Shown: positions 1-6,916, counted from the stretch's first letter. The stretch: 11,570 nt of DNA from DAIOHQ01 sp036744635 (GCA_036744635.1 DAIOHQ010000159.1:1-11570); one strand, 5' to 3'. A program made the numbers and translations. Notes: generated by a model from the letters alone, not told the origin.

Positions 1-12
1 AAACCCAAACTA

Positions 13-78
13 TCAAGAAAAGTTGAACAGGTTATTTTTGGGCAGGCCCTTAGCTGTCAGATTCAGTATCCGGTTCAT
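13..78 (-). CDS. possible 21-residue small ORF downstream of the pirin gene
   Basis: A short frame begins with MNRILNLTAK and ends with a TGA at 13-15. It starts 22 bp after the pirin stop codon on the same strand. An AAAGGA ribosome-binding sequence lies about 8 bases before its ATG, which is the only reason to list it. The peptide has no motif, signal sequence or family I recognise. It could be a genuine small translated ORF, the broken start of a former gene, or chance. Nothing else is visible between position 1 and the pirin stop. Confidence 0.2.
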   Translation of the reverse strand: MNRILNLTAKGLPKNNLFNFS

Positions 79-100
79 GGCATTCGTCCTTTCGTGCAAG

Positions 101-799
101 TTACACCATATCCAACAGGATGAACTCTGCATCCTGCTTCGCGGCCAAGGCCAGCTTCGGCTCGTTTTCGATCCGCGCCTGATCGCCCGTCGCCAGCGCC
201 TGCCCGTTCACCTCAAGCTCACCCGCCGTGACGAACAGATACGCATGCCGATTCGCGCCGCTCACATGTTCCACGCTGGTCCCGGCCGGCAGCCGCGAAA
301 CGTAAATCGTCGTGTCCTGGTCGATGCGCAGCGTGCCATCAATACTGCCGTCGGATACCACCGGCAGCAGCTTTCCGGTGCGCTCGGCCAAGCCAAATTG
401 CTTCTGCTCCCAACGGGCCGGGAGGTTGCGCGTGCGCGGCATCACCCAGAGCTGCAGCAGGTGAACCGGCACGTCGGCCGAGTGGTTGTACTCGGCGTGG
501 ACGATCCCCTTGCCGGCGCTCATAACCTGCACCTCGCCCGGATGGATCACCCCGCGGTTGCCCAGATGATCGCGGTGCTCCAGCGTGCCGTCGAGCACGT
601 AAGTGATAATCTCCATGTCGCGATGGGGATGTTCCGGGAAGCCGGCCGCGCCCTGGATGATATCATCGTTGAACACGCGCAGCGGACCCCAGTTCATGTT
701 CTTGGGATCGTAGTAATCACTGAACGAAAAGTGCCAGTGCGTATCCAGCCAGCCGTGGTTGGCGTGATGCCGCTGGGCCGATGGGATGATGCTGATCAT
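101..799 (-). CDS. pirin family protein (bicupin, quercetin 2,3-dioxygenase-like)
   Basis: This 232-residue protein matches short bacterial pirins of the E. coli YhhW type in length and motifs. The N-terminal cupin holds the metal site: H57 and H59 in the FPEHPHRDMEI stretch, and H101 and E103 in GKGIVHAE. These are the usual ligands for one Fe or other divalent metal. The C-terminal half (about 130-232) is a second, degenerate cupin. Some characterised members open the ring of quercetin in vitro, but the cellular substrate is usually unknown and I infer no more than cytosolic oxygenase-like activity. The ATG at 799 is supported by a GGAAAGGA sequence just upstream. A MarR gene lies 73 bp upstream on the same strand, and the gap holds a palindrome shared with the marR promoter. 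Pirin is therefore probably a target of that repressor. MarR-controlled pirins are often linked to electrophile or quinone stress, which is inference here. Confidence 0.93.
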   Translation of the reverse strand: MISIIPSAQRHHANHGWLDTHWHFSFSDYYDPKNMNWGPLRVFNDDIIQGAAGFPEHPHRDMEIITYVLDGTLEHRDHLGNRGVIHPGEVQVMSAGKGIVHAEYNHSADVPVHLLQLWVMPRTRNLPARWEQKQFGLAERTGKLLPVVSDGSIDGTLRIDQDTTIYVSRLPAGTSVEHVSGANRHAYLFVTAGELEVNGQALATGDQARIENEPKLALAAKQDAEFILLDMV

Positions 800-816
800 A
801 AACTATTCCTTTCCAC

Positions 817-838
817 GATAGTTGTTCAAACAGATATC
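817..838. promoter_or_regulatory. putative MarR operator in front of the pirin gene
   Basis: A 22-base imperfect palindrome has outer arms GATA and TATC, inner arms TGTT and AACA, and 8 of 11 symmetric pairs matching. Its first 20 bases match 19 of 20 bases of a second copy at 1347-1366, in front of marR. Length and symmetry are typical of MarR/SlyA-type operators. It lies between the possible -10 of the pirin promoter and the pirin start codon, where bound repressor would block transcription. Assignment to the adjacent MarR is inference from position and duplication. Confidence 0.6.
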
Positions 839-867
839 TATACGGCCTCCCGCCGGCAATGGTTCAA
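837..867 (-). promoter_or_regulatory. possible pirin promoter
   Basis: On the minus strand a TTGAAC -35-like hexamer (862-867) is followed after 19 bp by TATAGA (837-842) as a -10. The predicted start of transcription falls inside the palindrome at 817-838. The spacer is longer than ideal, so this is a weak call supported mainly by its position next to the operator. Confidence 0.3.
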
Positions 868-872
868 TCGGT

Positions 873-1334
873 TCATTCCCCGCTCTCCTGCAGCACCATG
901 CCCAGCAATGCCAGCAGCTCGCGCAGGCGGTTCCGGCCAAGGTGTGCCAGTTGCAGATCGTGCAGCTCCAACACCCGCGCATCCAGCGTTTTCAGCAGCT
1001 TCAGCCCTGCCGGCGTGATGCAGGTTTTCACCACCCGCCGGTCGGTGGCATGGCGCGAGCGGCTGATCAGGCCGCGCGCCTCCAGCCGGTCCAGCAGCCG
1101 GGTGATGTCCGGCTCGCGGGTAATCAGGCGCTGGCCGATCTCCCGGCAGGATCGGCCTTCGCCGGCTGCCCCGCGCAGGACGCGCAGCACGTTGTACTGC
1201 GTCGGCGAAAGCGCGGCCGGCTTCAAAACGTCCGCGAGCTCTCCCAGCAGCCGGTCGGCCACCCGCTGGAGTTGCACGAAGACGTCGGCTTCAAGCGACG
1301 AGGCGGTCGAAATTGCGGAGTTGGAATCGGACAT
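873..1334 (-). CDS. MarR-family transcriptional repressor
   Basis: From the ATG at 1334 the product is 153 residues, usual for MarR. It has a helical dimerisation N-terminus, then a winged helix-turn-helix: LSPTQYNVLRVL, a recognition-helix region around ITREPDITRLLDRLEARG, and the wing with the signature DRR (HATDRRVVKTCITPAG). A C-terminal helix closes the dimer. Two cysteines are present (GRSCRE, KTCIT), but not at the N-terminal position used by OhrR-type peroxide sensors, so the ligand is unknown. An alternative ATG at 1346 overlaps the predicted -10 hexamer, so 1334 is preferred. No Shine-Dalgarno sequence precedes either start, suggesting a nearly leaderless mRNA. Near-identical palindromes lie in its own promoter and before pirin, so it probably represses itself and pirin. 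The divergent PhyH gene shares the intergenic region and may also be controlled. Confidence 0.92.
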   Translation of the reverse strand: MSDSNSAISTASSLEADVFVQLQRVADRLLGELADVLKPAALSPTQYNVLRVLRGAAGEGRSCREIGQRLITREPDITRLLDRLEARGLISRSRHATDRRVVKTCITPAGLKLLKTLDARVLELHDLQLAHLGRNRLRELLALLGMVLQESGE

Positions 1335-1344
1335 GGTTGTTATC

Positions 1345-1374
1345 ATGATAGTTGTTGAAACAGATACAAGTCAA
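1345..1374 (-). promoter_or_regulatory. predicted marR promoter
   Basis: On the minus strand TTGACT (1369-1374) and TATCAT (1345-1350) are separated by 18 bp; the latter matches the TATAAT consensus at five of six positions. Transcription would begin near 1338, only about four bases before the ATG at 1334, which explains the lack of a ribosome-binding site. The operator-like palindrome starting at 1347 fills the spacer between -35 and -10. Confidence 0.5.
1347..1368. promoter_or_regulatory. second MarR operator copy in the marR-phyH divergent region
   Basis: The first 20 bases read GATAGTTGTT then GAAACAGATA and differ from the copy at 817-836 by one base. Symmetry is weaker here (6 of 11 pairs) because the right outer arm is not conserved. 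It lies inside the predicted marR promoter and upstream of the divergent dioxygenase gene. This fits autorepression and possible joint control. Confidence 0.6.
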
Positions 1375-1426
1375 ACGGGTTTCCCTCGCCTCGGACCGAT
1401 GGTATGGTTTTGGGAAAGGAGATTTC

Positions 1427-2272
1427 ATGGAATTTACTCCGCTGGGCCCGGAGCAGCGCCGGCAGTTTGAGGAGGAGGGGTTTCTGATTCTGCGCGGAGT
1501 GCTGGATAAGCAACTGCTGGAAACCCTGATCGCCGCCGGCGACCGGCTGCTGGCATCCGACCGCCAGGAAAACCGCCAGCGCGAGCCTGATGGCCTCTAT
1601 GATGGCTTTCGCAACTGCATCGCGATGGACGATGCGTTTATCCCGCTGCTGACCCATGCAGGGACGCTGCCGCTGATCGTGCAGTTGCTCGGCCCGCATA
1701 TTCACCTGGTCACCAGCCACCTGATCTACAAGCATCCCGATCCGCCCGGCACCGATCCGGCCATCAAGCCCCAGGGCTGGCACCGCGACATCGCCGGCAC
1801 GCCCGAGGACCTTGGCCACGCCCATGTGCCGCGGATGGAGATGAAATGCGCCTTCTATCTGACGGATTTGTCCGAGCCGAATAGCGGGGCGACGCTGTTT
1901 GCACCCGGGTCGAATCATTTCAAAGAGGCAATGGAAATCCCGCCGGGAAAGGTCGGCCCGGCCAACGCCTTCGAGCCCCGGCTGAGGCCGGGGGATGCGG
2001 TGTTTTTTGAGAATCGAACCTATCATGCGGTCTCGCCGAATTTGTCGGCACGCACGCGCAAAGTGGTGATGTTGGGCTACGGCTACCAGTGGCTCAAGCC
2101 TTTCGATTACACCATCGCCGACCCGGCATTGGCAGGAAAAGTGGACGACATCGGCAAACAACTGCTCGGCGCCCTGCGCGATCCCCAAGGCCGCTTTCTC
2201 TACTCCGGCCTGGATTGGCCGCTGCGGAATTGGTGCAAAACCCACGGCGTCGTCTACCGCCCGCCGCAATGA
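1427..2272 (+). CDS. phytanoyl-CoA dioxygenase (PhyH) family protein, copy 1
   Basis: A 281-residue Fe(II)/2-oxoglutarate-dependent oxygenase of the PhyH superfamily. The jelly-roll core shows the iron-binding triad: H119 and D121 in GWHRD, and distal H200 in RTYHAV. R211, eleven residues later, is the expected 2-oxoglutarate carboxylate ligand. The region FYLTDLSEPNSGAT followed by PGSNH is typical of the family. Members hydroxylate small molecules or lipids, and the substrate cannot be read from sequence. The ATG at 1427 is chosen because GAAAGGAG precedes it with good spacing; an in-frame ATG at 1352 lies in the operator region and lacks such a site. The gene is divergent from marR and is followed 27 bp later by an SGNH-like gene, probably co-transcribed. 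It is clearly different in sequence from the second PhyH at 6077-6865. Confidence 0.92.
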   Translation: MEFTPLGPEQRRQFEEEGFLILRGVLDKQLLETLIAAGDRLLASDRQENRQREPDGLYDGFRNCIAMDDAFIPLLTHAGTLPLIVQLLGPHIHLVTSHLIYKHPDPPGTDPAIKPQGWHRDIAGTPEDLGHAHVPRMEMKCAFYLTDLSEPNSGATLFAPGSNHFKEAMEIPPGKVGPANAFEPRLRPGDAVFFENRTYHAVSPNLSARTRKVVMLGYGYQWLKPFDYTIADPALAGKVDDIGKQLLGALRDPQGRFLYSGLDWPLRNWCKTHGVVYRPPQ

Positions 2273-2299
2273 GGGCGGAACCGGCGCGACAAACCGAAC

Positions 2300-3163
2300 A
2301 TGAACAAGAAGAGCATGGCAAACCATAATCCAACTTCGTCGCTTGCCCAGGGACAGCGCGTCTTCACCTGTGGTCACAGTTTTCACGTATGGGTTGCCGA
2401 CATCCTGATCGACATGGCCAAAGGGGCTGGAATCAGCGGCCACCACGCGGTCGGAATGTCGTCCATCGGCGGCTCGCGGGTGATTGAGCATTGGGACGTG
2501 CCGGAGGAGCAGAACGAAGCAAAAAAAGCCCTGCGCGCCGGCAACGTGGACGTGCTGACACTGTCGCCCATCTGGCTGCCCGATGAGGGGATGGCAAAGT
2601 TCGCATCGCTGGCACTGCAGCACAATCCAAATGTACGCGTCACGGTTCAGGAGTATTGGCTCCCCAACGACGTCTACGAACCGGTGTACCCACTGCAGGC
2701 GTGGAAGCAGGTGGACCACAACATCGCGACCATTCCGGAACTCCGCAAACAGCATGACTTGTATTTCCATGACATGGATGAAACCGTGCGCGGCTTGAAC
2801 AGGCAACTCGGCAAGAATGTAGTCCTGATCGTTCCCGCGGGGCAGGCGGCGCTGGCACTTCGGGAAATGATCATCGCAGGGAAGACACCGGGACTGAACG
2901 CGCAGGCGGATCTGTTTACCGACTCCTGGGGCCATCCGACGCCGCCGCTTCAGGCGCTGGCCGCTTACTGCCATTTCGCCACGATTTATCGCCGCAGCCC
3001 GCGGGGCTTGCCGCTGCCCAGCGTTCTGGCGAGCAACCCGAGTTGGGGCGCGCCGCTAAACCGTATATTGCAGCAGTTGGCTTGGAAGGCGGTAACTGAA
3101 CATCCCTTGAGCGGGGTCGGAGCGAGTCTCTCCTCGAAGGGCAGGGTTGATCCAAACGGATAA
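2300..3163 (+). CDS. SGNH/GDSL-hydrolase-like protein
   Basis: This 287-residue protein resembles uncharacterised proteins common in Planctomycetes and Verrucomicrobia that have an SGNH-hydrolase look. A block I-like GHSFHVW holds candidate nucleophile S27. A central SSIGGSR and a late DSWGHPT block contain D208 and H212 in the place of the usual C-terminal Asp/His pair. Such enzymes are esterases or deacylases, but whether this one is active, and on what, is unknown. Relatives often carry a signal peptide; here the N-terminus is short and polar, so a cytoplasmic location is more likely. The start is uncertain: ATGs at 2300 and 2315 both have weak ribosome-binding sites. The last 14 or so residues after HPLSGV look like an unconserved extension. 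It follows PhyH 1 by 27 bp, suggesting one transcript. Confidence 0.7.
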   Translation: MNKKSMANHNPTSSLAQGQRVFTCGHSFHVWVADILIDMAKGAGISGHHAVGMSSIGGSRVIEHWDVPEEQNEAKKALRAGNVDVLTLSPIWLPDEGMAKFASLALQHNPNVRVTVQEYWLPNDVYEPVYPLQAWKQVDHNIATIPELRKQHDLYFHDMDETVRGLNRQLGKNVVLIVPAGQAALALREMIIAGKTPGLNAQADLFTDSWGHPTPPLQALAAYCHFATIYRRSPRGLPLPSVLASNPSWGAPLNRILQQLAWKAVTEHPLSGVGASLSSKGRVDPNG

Positions 3164-3246
3164 TCGTCACAGTTCGGCATGAAGAGAGCGAGCGTCGGTC
3201 AATCGCTGGGCCGCCAGACCTAACGCTCCATTGCGCCGCTGCCGAC
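3164..3246. other. convergent intergenic gap, no clear terminator
   Basis: This 83-base gap separates the stop of the plus-strand SGNH-like gene from the stop of the minus-strand pseudopilin. A terminator would be expected, but only short imperfect complementary stretches are seen (AGCG with CGCT) and there is no T-run. I see nothing convincing in it. Confidence 0.4.
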
Positions 3247-4062
3247 TCAGTAATTGACACCAACGGGCAGCGCTTGAACCGTCCCCATGCGCGGGACGGT
3301 GCGGGCGGTTCCATCGATCCAGAAGAAATACCGGCCGTCCGGACCATACTTATTAGCGCCGCCGAACTCGAAATTGTCTTTTTTGATCCAGGTGCGGGCG
3401 GGAACCCAGTGCACCCCGGTAAGCGTCCATTCCTTGGCGGAAAAGGGAATCCATTCGGCCGAGCCGTCCATGCGCACCACGTTGCCACCCTTATTCTTGC
3501 CCGGGTCATGGGCGGTGTAGTCCATCTCCCGATATCCATCCGTGGGCAGGTATGGCAGAACGTGAATGTTGTCCCCTGCAAGCACGTAGGCCGCCGGCAG
3601 CTTGCTCGCCTTGATCCAATAGTAGCCGTTTTGCCCCAGCGGCAGCCCTTGGTTGCTGCTGTTGAAATTATTGAGCCAACACGAGTAGCCATAGTAGGCG
3701 TACCCGAGATAGCCCCAGCCCCACCAGTTCTGCTGCCAGGCATCGGTGCCATACTGGCTGGGACAGCGGAATACTTCCTTGCTCGGCACAAATTTGCCGT
3801 CGAACAATTGCTCGACGTTGCTGCGGGCCCGGCCGACCACCATGAACAAATCGCCGGACCCTTCCTTGCTGGGGAGATAGCCATAGACGCCGGTGTACAT
3901 GATCGTCCCCAGGGCGATCTGGCGGAGATTGGAAGCGCACTGGATGCGCCTGGCCGCGTCACGGGCCTTGTTCAGCGCCGGCAGCAGAATCGAAATCAGC
4001 AGGGCAATGATGCCGATAACGACCAACAGTTCGACAAGGGTGAATCCGCGCTTGCGTGTCAT
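3247..4062 (-). CDS. prepilin-type N-terminal cleavage/methylation domain protein (pseudopilin)
   Basis: A 271-residue protein with a textbook class III leader: basic MTRKR, then the prepilin peptidase site at G6-F7 followed by TLVELLVVIGIIALLISIL. This N-terminal helix spans the membrane and packs the pilin. Cleavage after G6 and methylation of F7 by a PilD-type peptidase are expected. The LNKARDAARRIQCASNLRQIALG stretch is the signature continuation in planctomycete pseudopilins (G/H/DUF1559-like group). The C-terminal part holds a loose version of the H-x9-DG module (GGNVVRMDG around 195-205). Such proteins are very numerous in planctomycetes and are thought to use type II secretion-like machinery, but their individual roles are unknown. 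The ATG at 4062 has only a weak GGA upstream. It starts 27 bp after the stop of the PEP-CTERM gene and probably ends that operon. Confidence 0.93.
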   Translation of the reverse strand: MTRKRGFTLVELLVVIGIIALLISILLPALNKARDAARRIQCASNLRQIALGTIMYTGVYGYLPSKEGSGDLFMVVGRARSNVEQLFDGKFVPSKEVFRCPSQYGTDAWQQNWWGWGYLGYAYYGYSCWLNNFNSSNQGLPLGQNGYYWIKASKLPAAYVLAGDNIHVLPYLPTDGYREMDYTAHDPGKNKGGNVVRMDGSAEWIPFSAKEWTLTGVHWVPARTWIKKDNFEFGGANKYGPDGRYFFWIDGTARTVPRMGTVQALPVGVNY

Positions 4063-4089
4063 AGCGATTCCAGTTTACCCACCAGCGAT

Positions 4090-4851
4090 TCAGGCGCGGC
4101 GCCGCCGAAGCAGGGCGGCGACGGCGATCGCCAGTACGCCCAGGGCGCTCGGTTCGGGAATGGAAGCTGGGGTGATCTGGAACGCGGCAAAATCGCCTTC
4201 GTTGCCCGTGCTGCTGTCGCCCTTGAAGCCGATCACCATGGTTCCATCGCCCTGAGGTTGCAGAGAGAAGGCTTCGTAGCTTGAGTGTTGCACCCAGAAC
4301 GTGGTCGAGGATACCGTCGTCCCTGTCGCCACCGTGCTGCCGGTGACGTCCCAGTGGGTTGTCCGGTTGGCTGACACAGCGCCCGGAACGGCTGAGGTGT
4401 AGACGTACAAGTTGTAGGTGGTGTTCACATCAAGTCCGGAGAGGGTAACGGTCGCATCGGTGGTTGAGGATGCCTTATAAAGCTAACCCCTCAGCAGGGC
4501 ATCGTAGCTTGTGCCGGTCGCCCCACCATAGTTACCGTTTGTAGCCGGATAGGTGAGCTGTACACCGGTGGTCCCGCCGGTGGTGTCCGTCAAGCTCTGG
4601 TTGGTTGCGGTTACGTCATTCCATTGATCGCCCGAGGATCCGATGAATGCCGCGCCCGTGTACGAATGCGGTCCCGAGATCGGATCAACATTCACGCTGA
4701 TGATCCCGCTGACAAAAGCCGCCTGCGATACCGCGCAGGCCGCCAACAGCGCCACTGCCGCGCCAAGCACGCTGATGGCCTGACGCCCCCTGCAAGGATT
4801 GGTCGGAACAGTGCTTGTATTTCGCCGCTCCACACGATTCGCTTCCTTCAT
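4090..4851 (-). pseudogene. PEP-CTERM sorting domain protein interrupted by an in-frame amber codon
   Basis: Read continuously, one frame encodes a 253-residue exported protein with a TAG at codon 123 (4483-4485). Part one (4486-4851) starts with MKEANRVERR, supported by GTGGAG upstream. It has a signal peptide with core ISVLGAAVALLAACAVSQAA and then a Gly/Thr-rich beta domain. Part two (4090-4482) stays in the same frame, continuing LYKASSTTDATVTLSGL. It ends in a PEP-CTERM signal: IPEPS, a hydrophobic helix, then RRRRA. Such proteins are exported, processed by exosortase and bound to the cell surface or matrix. Reading frame and composition are intact on both sides, so the stop looks recent, or is a sequencing error, or is read through. 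If real, the product is a soluble secreted fragment without the anchor. It lies 32 bp after the regulator and 27 bp before the pseudopilin. Confidence 0.72.
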
Positions 4852-4883
4852 AAATCCGCTCCACTCAAGAGATGAACCCCGCT

Positions 4884-5993
4884 TTAGGACAATGAACCCA
4901 TCGGCGCCGACAGAGATGCGAGCGCATGCTCCGTCGTTGCCGGAACGCTTGTTACCGGCGCGGGCGTTTCGCCGCGCCGTTGTTGATCGATGATTTCGAT
5001 GCACCGCCGCAGCACCGCCCCGCAGTCAAAGCCCACCCGCGTCACAGGCAGGGCGCTGGCGACGGGGCAGGGAAAGTTGGTATGCGCGACGATCTCCAGA
5101 TCGGCCGGGCCGCGCACGCCGGCCGCGACCAGGCCGGAAATTGCCCCGGTAATCAGGTTGTCGTCGGCGATGATCAATCCATCCGGCCGGTCCTCCCCCT
5201 TGAGCTGCATCAAAAGATGGCACGTGGAGCTGACCGTGTCGGTCGTCGTGGGTTGGATCGAATAGCTCTTGAGTTCGAGCCCGGCATTGCGCAGCGCCTG
5301 CCCCCAGCCTGTAAACGGCGAGGGAGCGGGATAGGCAACGACCACGATGCGCCGTTTGCCGCGCGCAACCAGGGCCTCCACCATCGCCGCCATGAGCTGC
5401 GACTGATCCGTGGCCACCGCTGGAATACCGTCAAATGGTTCATTGCCCACGACTACCCGGGGCGTGTTGGGAAGATCAAGAATCGGAGTATTTCGCAGCT
5501 CCGAAGGAATCGGCACAAAGATCAACCCAGCCAGTCTTTGATGGCGAATCTCGCGGATGATCTGCTTGAATTCCGGCATGTCCCCCCGGCCATGCGCGGA
5601 AAAGAGCAGCGGCACCCGTCTGTCGCTCTCGCGTTCGATCGCCGCGGCCTGATCGGCCATGGCAATCCAGTGCTGCGACCAATACTGCCGGGCGGCTGAT
5701 GCGTAGGAGGGAAGCACCAGCCCATAGCGCGCCAGATGCGGCGGATGATCCACCACGAACGTGCCATCGCGTCCCTGGGCACGGATGAACCCATCCTCGG
5801 CCAGAAACTCGAAGGCGCGCTGCACGGTTCCCAGGCTGACCTCGAACTCGCGTTCGAGCTCCAGACGGGTGGGAAGCCTGCCGCCGGGCGCATAGGTTCC
5901 ATCAATGATGCGCCGACGCAGATCGTGCAGAACCCGCTGGGCTTGCACCGCCGGACGTGATCGTCGAGTTATATCAGCAATTGAATCAATCAT
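4884..5993 (-). CDS. GntR-HTH / LacI-type sensor hybrid transcriptional regulator
   Basis: A 369-residue regulator. Residues 17-82 form a GntR winged helix: RRRIIDGTYAPGGRLPTRLEL, then EREFEVSLGTVQRAFEFLAEDGFI, then the wing GRDGTFV. Residues about 90-355 form a periplasmic-binding-like LacI/GalR sensor domain, including KRRIVVVAYP and PDGLIIADDN. The combination is that of AraR-type sugar-responsive repressors. In planctomycetes and related phyla such regulators often sit beside PEP-CTERM, pseudopilin and carbohydrate-active genes, suggesting a saccharide ligand; this is inference. The ATG at 5993 has no Shine-Dalgarno sequence, but a promoter with a short leader lies just upstream. Its -10 block is repeated in the promoter of the second PhyH gene, suggesting autoregulation plus control of PhyH 2. 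The downstream gap to the PEP-CTERM gene is only 32 bp. Confidence 0.93.
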   Translation of the reverse strand: MIDSIADITRRSRPAVQAQRVLHDLRRRIIDGTYAPGGRLPTRLELEREFEVSLGTVQRAFEFLAEDGFIRAQGRDGTFVVDHPPHLARYGLVLPSYASAARQYWSQHWIAMADQAAAIERESDRRVPLLFSAHGRGDMPEFKQIIREIRHQRLAGLIFVPIPSELRNTPILDLPNTPRVVVGNEPFDGIPAVATDQSQLMAAMVEALVARGKRRIVVVAYPAPSPFTGWGQALRNAGLELKSYSIQPTTTDTVSSTCHLLMQLKGEDRPDGLIIADDNLITGAISGLVAAGVRGPADLEIVAHTNFPCPVASALPVTRVGFDCGAVLRRCIEIIDQQRRGETPAPVTSVPATTEHALASLSAPMGSLS

Positions 5994-6017
5994 GCTAGTG
6001 AATTGTTATATAAAATT

Positions 6018-6045
6018 AGAATAACGCGTGATTATAATATGTCAA
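6018..6045 (-). promoter_or_regulatory. promoter of the GntR/LacI-type regulator, with shared operator-like block
   Basis: On the minus strand a perfect TTGACA (6040-6045) is followed after exactly 16 bp by TATTCT (6018-6023), inside the block TTATTCTAATT (6014-6024). The block and spacing are identical in the promoter at 6913-6940. GTTAT and ATAAC flank the site (6005-6009 and 6021-6025) as a possible palindrome. The start codon is 24 bp beyond the -10, so the leader is short. The AT-rich gap 5994-6076 holds nothing else obvious. Confidence 0.65.
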
Positions 6046-6076
6046 ACGCAATCTTCCTAAAAACGGAATTTTTCTG

Positions 6077-6865
6077 TCACCGCCAGAACAACTTTTCCGA
6101 CCCGCCGCGGAGTCCCCGAGCATACTCGTCGTAGTGCTTCTGATGAGCCTGATATAAGTCCCCATGGCGAATGGGATTATAGGTGGAATAGAGCTGCCGC
6201 CGCGGCCGAGGAGATGTGTTCGGCTCGCTGCGGTGCGGGACGAAGGCGTGGAAAAATACCAGGTCCCCCGGTTCGGTTTCGATGATCTCGCCGGTGCCCA
6301 GGTCGACCAAGCCTTCCTCCCGCACGTTCATATTCCGCAGTTCCCCGGGCGTGCTGAGCAGGCCCCGCTCGACATAACCGGGGAAGACTTCCAGCGCGCC
6401 GTTCGTGCGGTCGGCCGCGTCGATCGCAATCAGAACCGACACCAAGTCCTCGACCGGGAACCCCTGCCACCACGCCGCATCCTGGTGCAGGCTTACCGGC
6501 CCGCCGACCCCGGCCGGCTTGCCGACGAGTTTGTCCTTGAACAGCAGCGCATCCTCCCCATACAGCTCGCGCATCACGCCAAGAATGCGGCGGTCGTGCA
6601 TCAAGCGGTCGAACAGTGGAGAGATGTCCCTGACCCGCGCGAAGATGGAGACAATTGGCCGCCCGTCCCGGTTCGCCAGCGCAACGCGAAGGTTGTTCGC
6701 GTCCATCAGTTCGGTCAACCCGGCCAGTCGGTCGGCCTCCGCCTGCCAACCGGCGACTTCGCCGGCGGAAAACAATCCGCGTAGGTGCAAGTAGCCAGTC
6801 TGCTGGTATTGGATGAGTTGATCAGACGTAAGCATGCGCTGGTCATCCGTGGTGGAAATTGTCAT
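6077..6865 (-). CDS. phytanoyl-CoA dioxygenase (PhyH) family protein, copy 2
   Basis: A 262-residue Fe(II)/2-oxoglutarate oxygenase of the PhyH superfamily. Iron ligands are H127 and D129 in SLHQDAAWW and H211 in FVPHRSEPN; R222, eleven residues after the distal His, is the expected 2-oxoglutarate ligand. Also typical are the N-terminal QYQQTGYLHLRG lead-in, ALEVFPGY in the core and PGDLVFFHAFVPH before the last ligand. Substrate is unknown. The ATG at 6865 is chosen because TGAGG lies six bases upstream; a TTG at 6877 in the same frame is less likely. The gene has its own promoter with the same layout as the regulator gene 83 bp downstream. The two are probably controlled together, perhaps to modify a sugar- or lipid-derived compound sensed by the regulator (inference). 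Confidence 0.92.
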   Translation of the reverse strand: MTISTTDDQRMLTSDQLIQYQQTGYLHLRGLFSAGEVAGWQAEADRLAGLTELMDANNLRVALANRDGRPIVSIFARVRDISPLFDRLMHDRRILGVMRELYGEDALLFKDKLVGKPAGVGGPVSLHQDAAWWQGFPVEDLVSVLIAIDAADRTNGALEVFPGYVERGLLSTPGELRNMNVREEGLVDLGTGEIIETEPGDLVFFHAFVPHRSEPNTSPRPRRQLYSTYNPIRHGDLYQAHQKHYDEYARGLRGGSEKLFWR

Positions 6866-6887
6866 GAGGAGCCTCAAGAATTCATTG

Positions 6888-6916
6888 TTCTAATAAACAA
6901 CTCTATTGAATTAGAA
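6888..6916. repeat. inverted repeat upstream of PhyH 2, probable operator
   Basis: TTCTAAT (6888-6894) and ATTAGAA (6910-6916) form a 7-base inverted repeat with a 15-base spacer, lying over and just downstream of the predicted -10. One arm is part of the block shared with the regulator promoter. This looks like the binding site of a dimeric repressor, most simply the GntR/LacI hybrid encoded next door. Confidence 0.5.

Noticed and set aside
23..1018. Plus-strand open frame over pirin and marR
   Set aside because: It is antisense to two genes with complete motifs and reads through their operator. Its composition is that of a shadow.
1343..2974. Long minus-strand open frame (about 540 codons) across the first PhyH and SGNH-like genes
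   Set aside because: It is antisense to two well-supported genes, rich in Arg, His and Gln as expected of GC-rich shadows, and has no recognisable motif.
3274..4284. Plus-strand open frame over the pseudopilin and PEP-CTERM genes
   Set aside because: It is antisense to an unmistakable prepilin leader and PEP-CTERM signal, and has no motif of its own.
4090..4428. Independent small gene starting at the GTG at 4428 for the C-terminal PEP-CTERM half
   Set aside because: The GTG reads as an internal Val in DVNTTYNLYV. The frame is continuous upstream to the amber codon, and there is no ribosome-binding site or signal peptide.
4483..4485. TAG as pyrrolysine or other programmed recoding
   Set aside because: No recoding structure or pylTS genes are visible, and PEP-CTERM proteins are not known to use it. 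Mutation or sequencing error is simpler.
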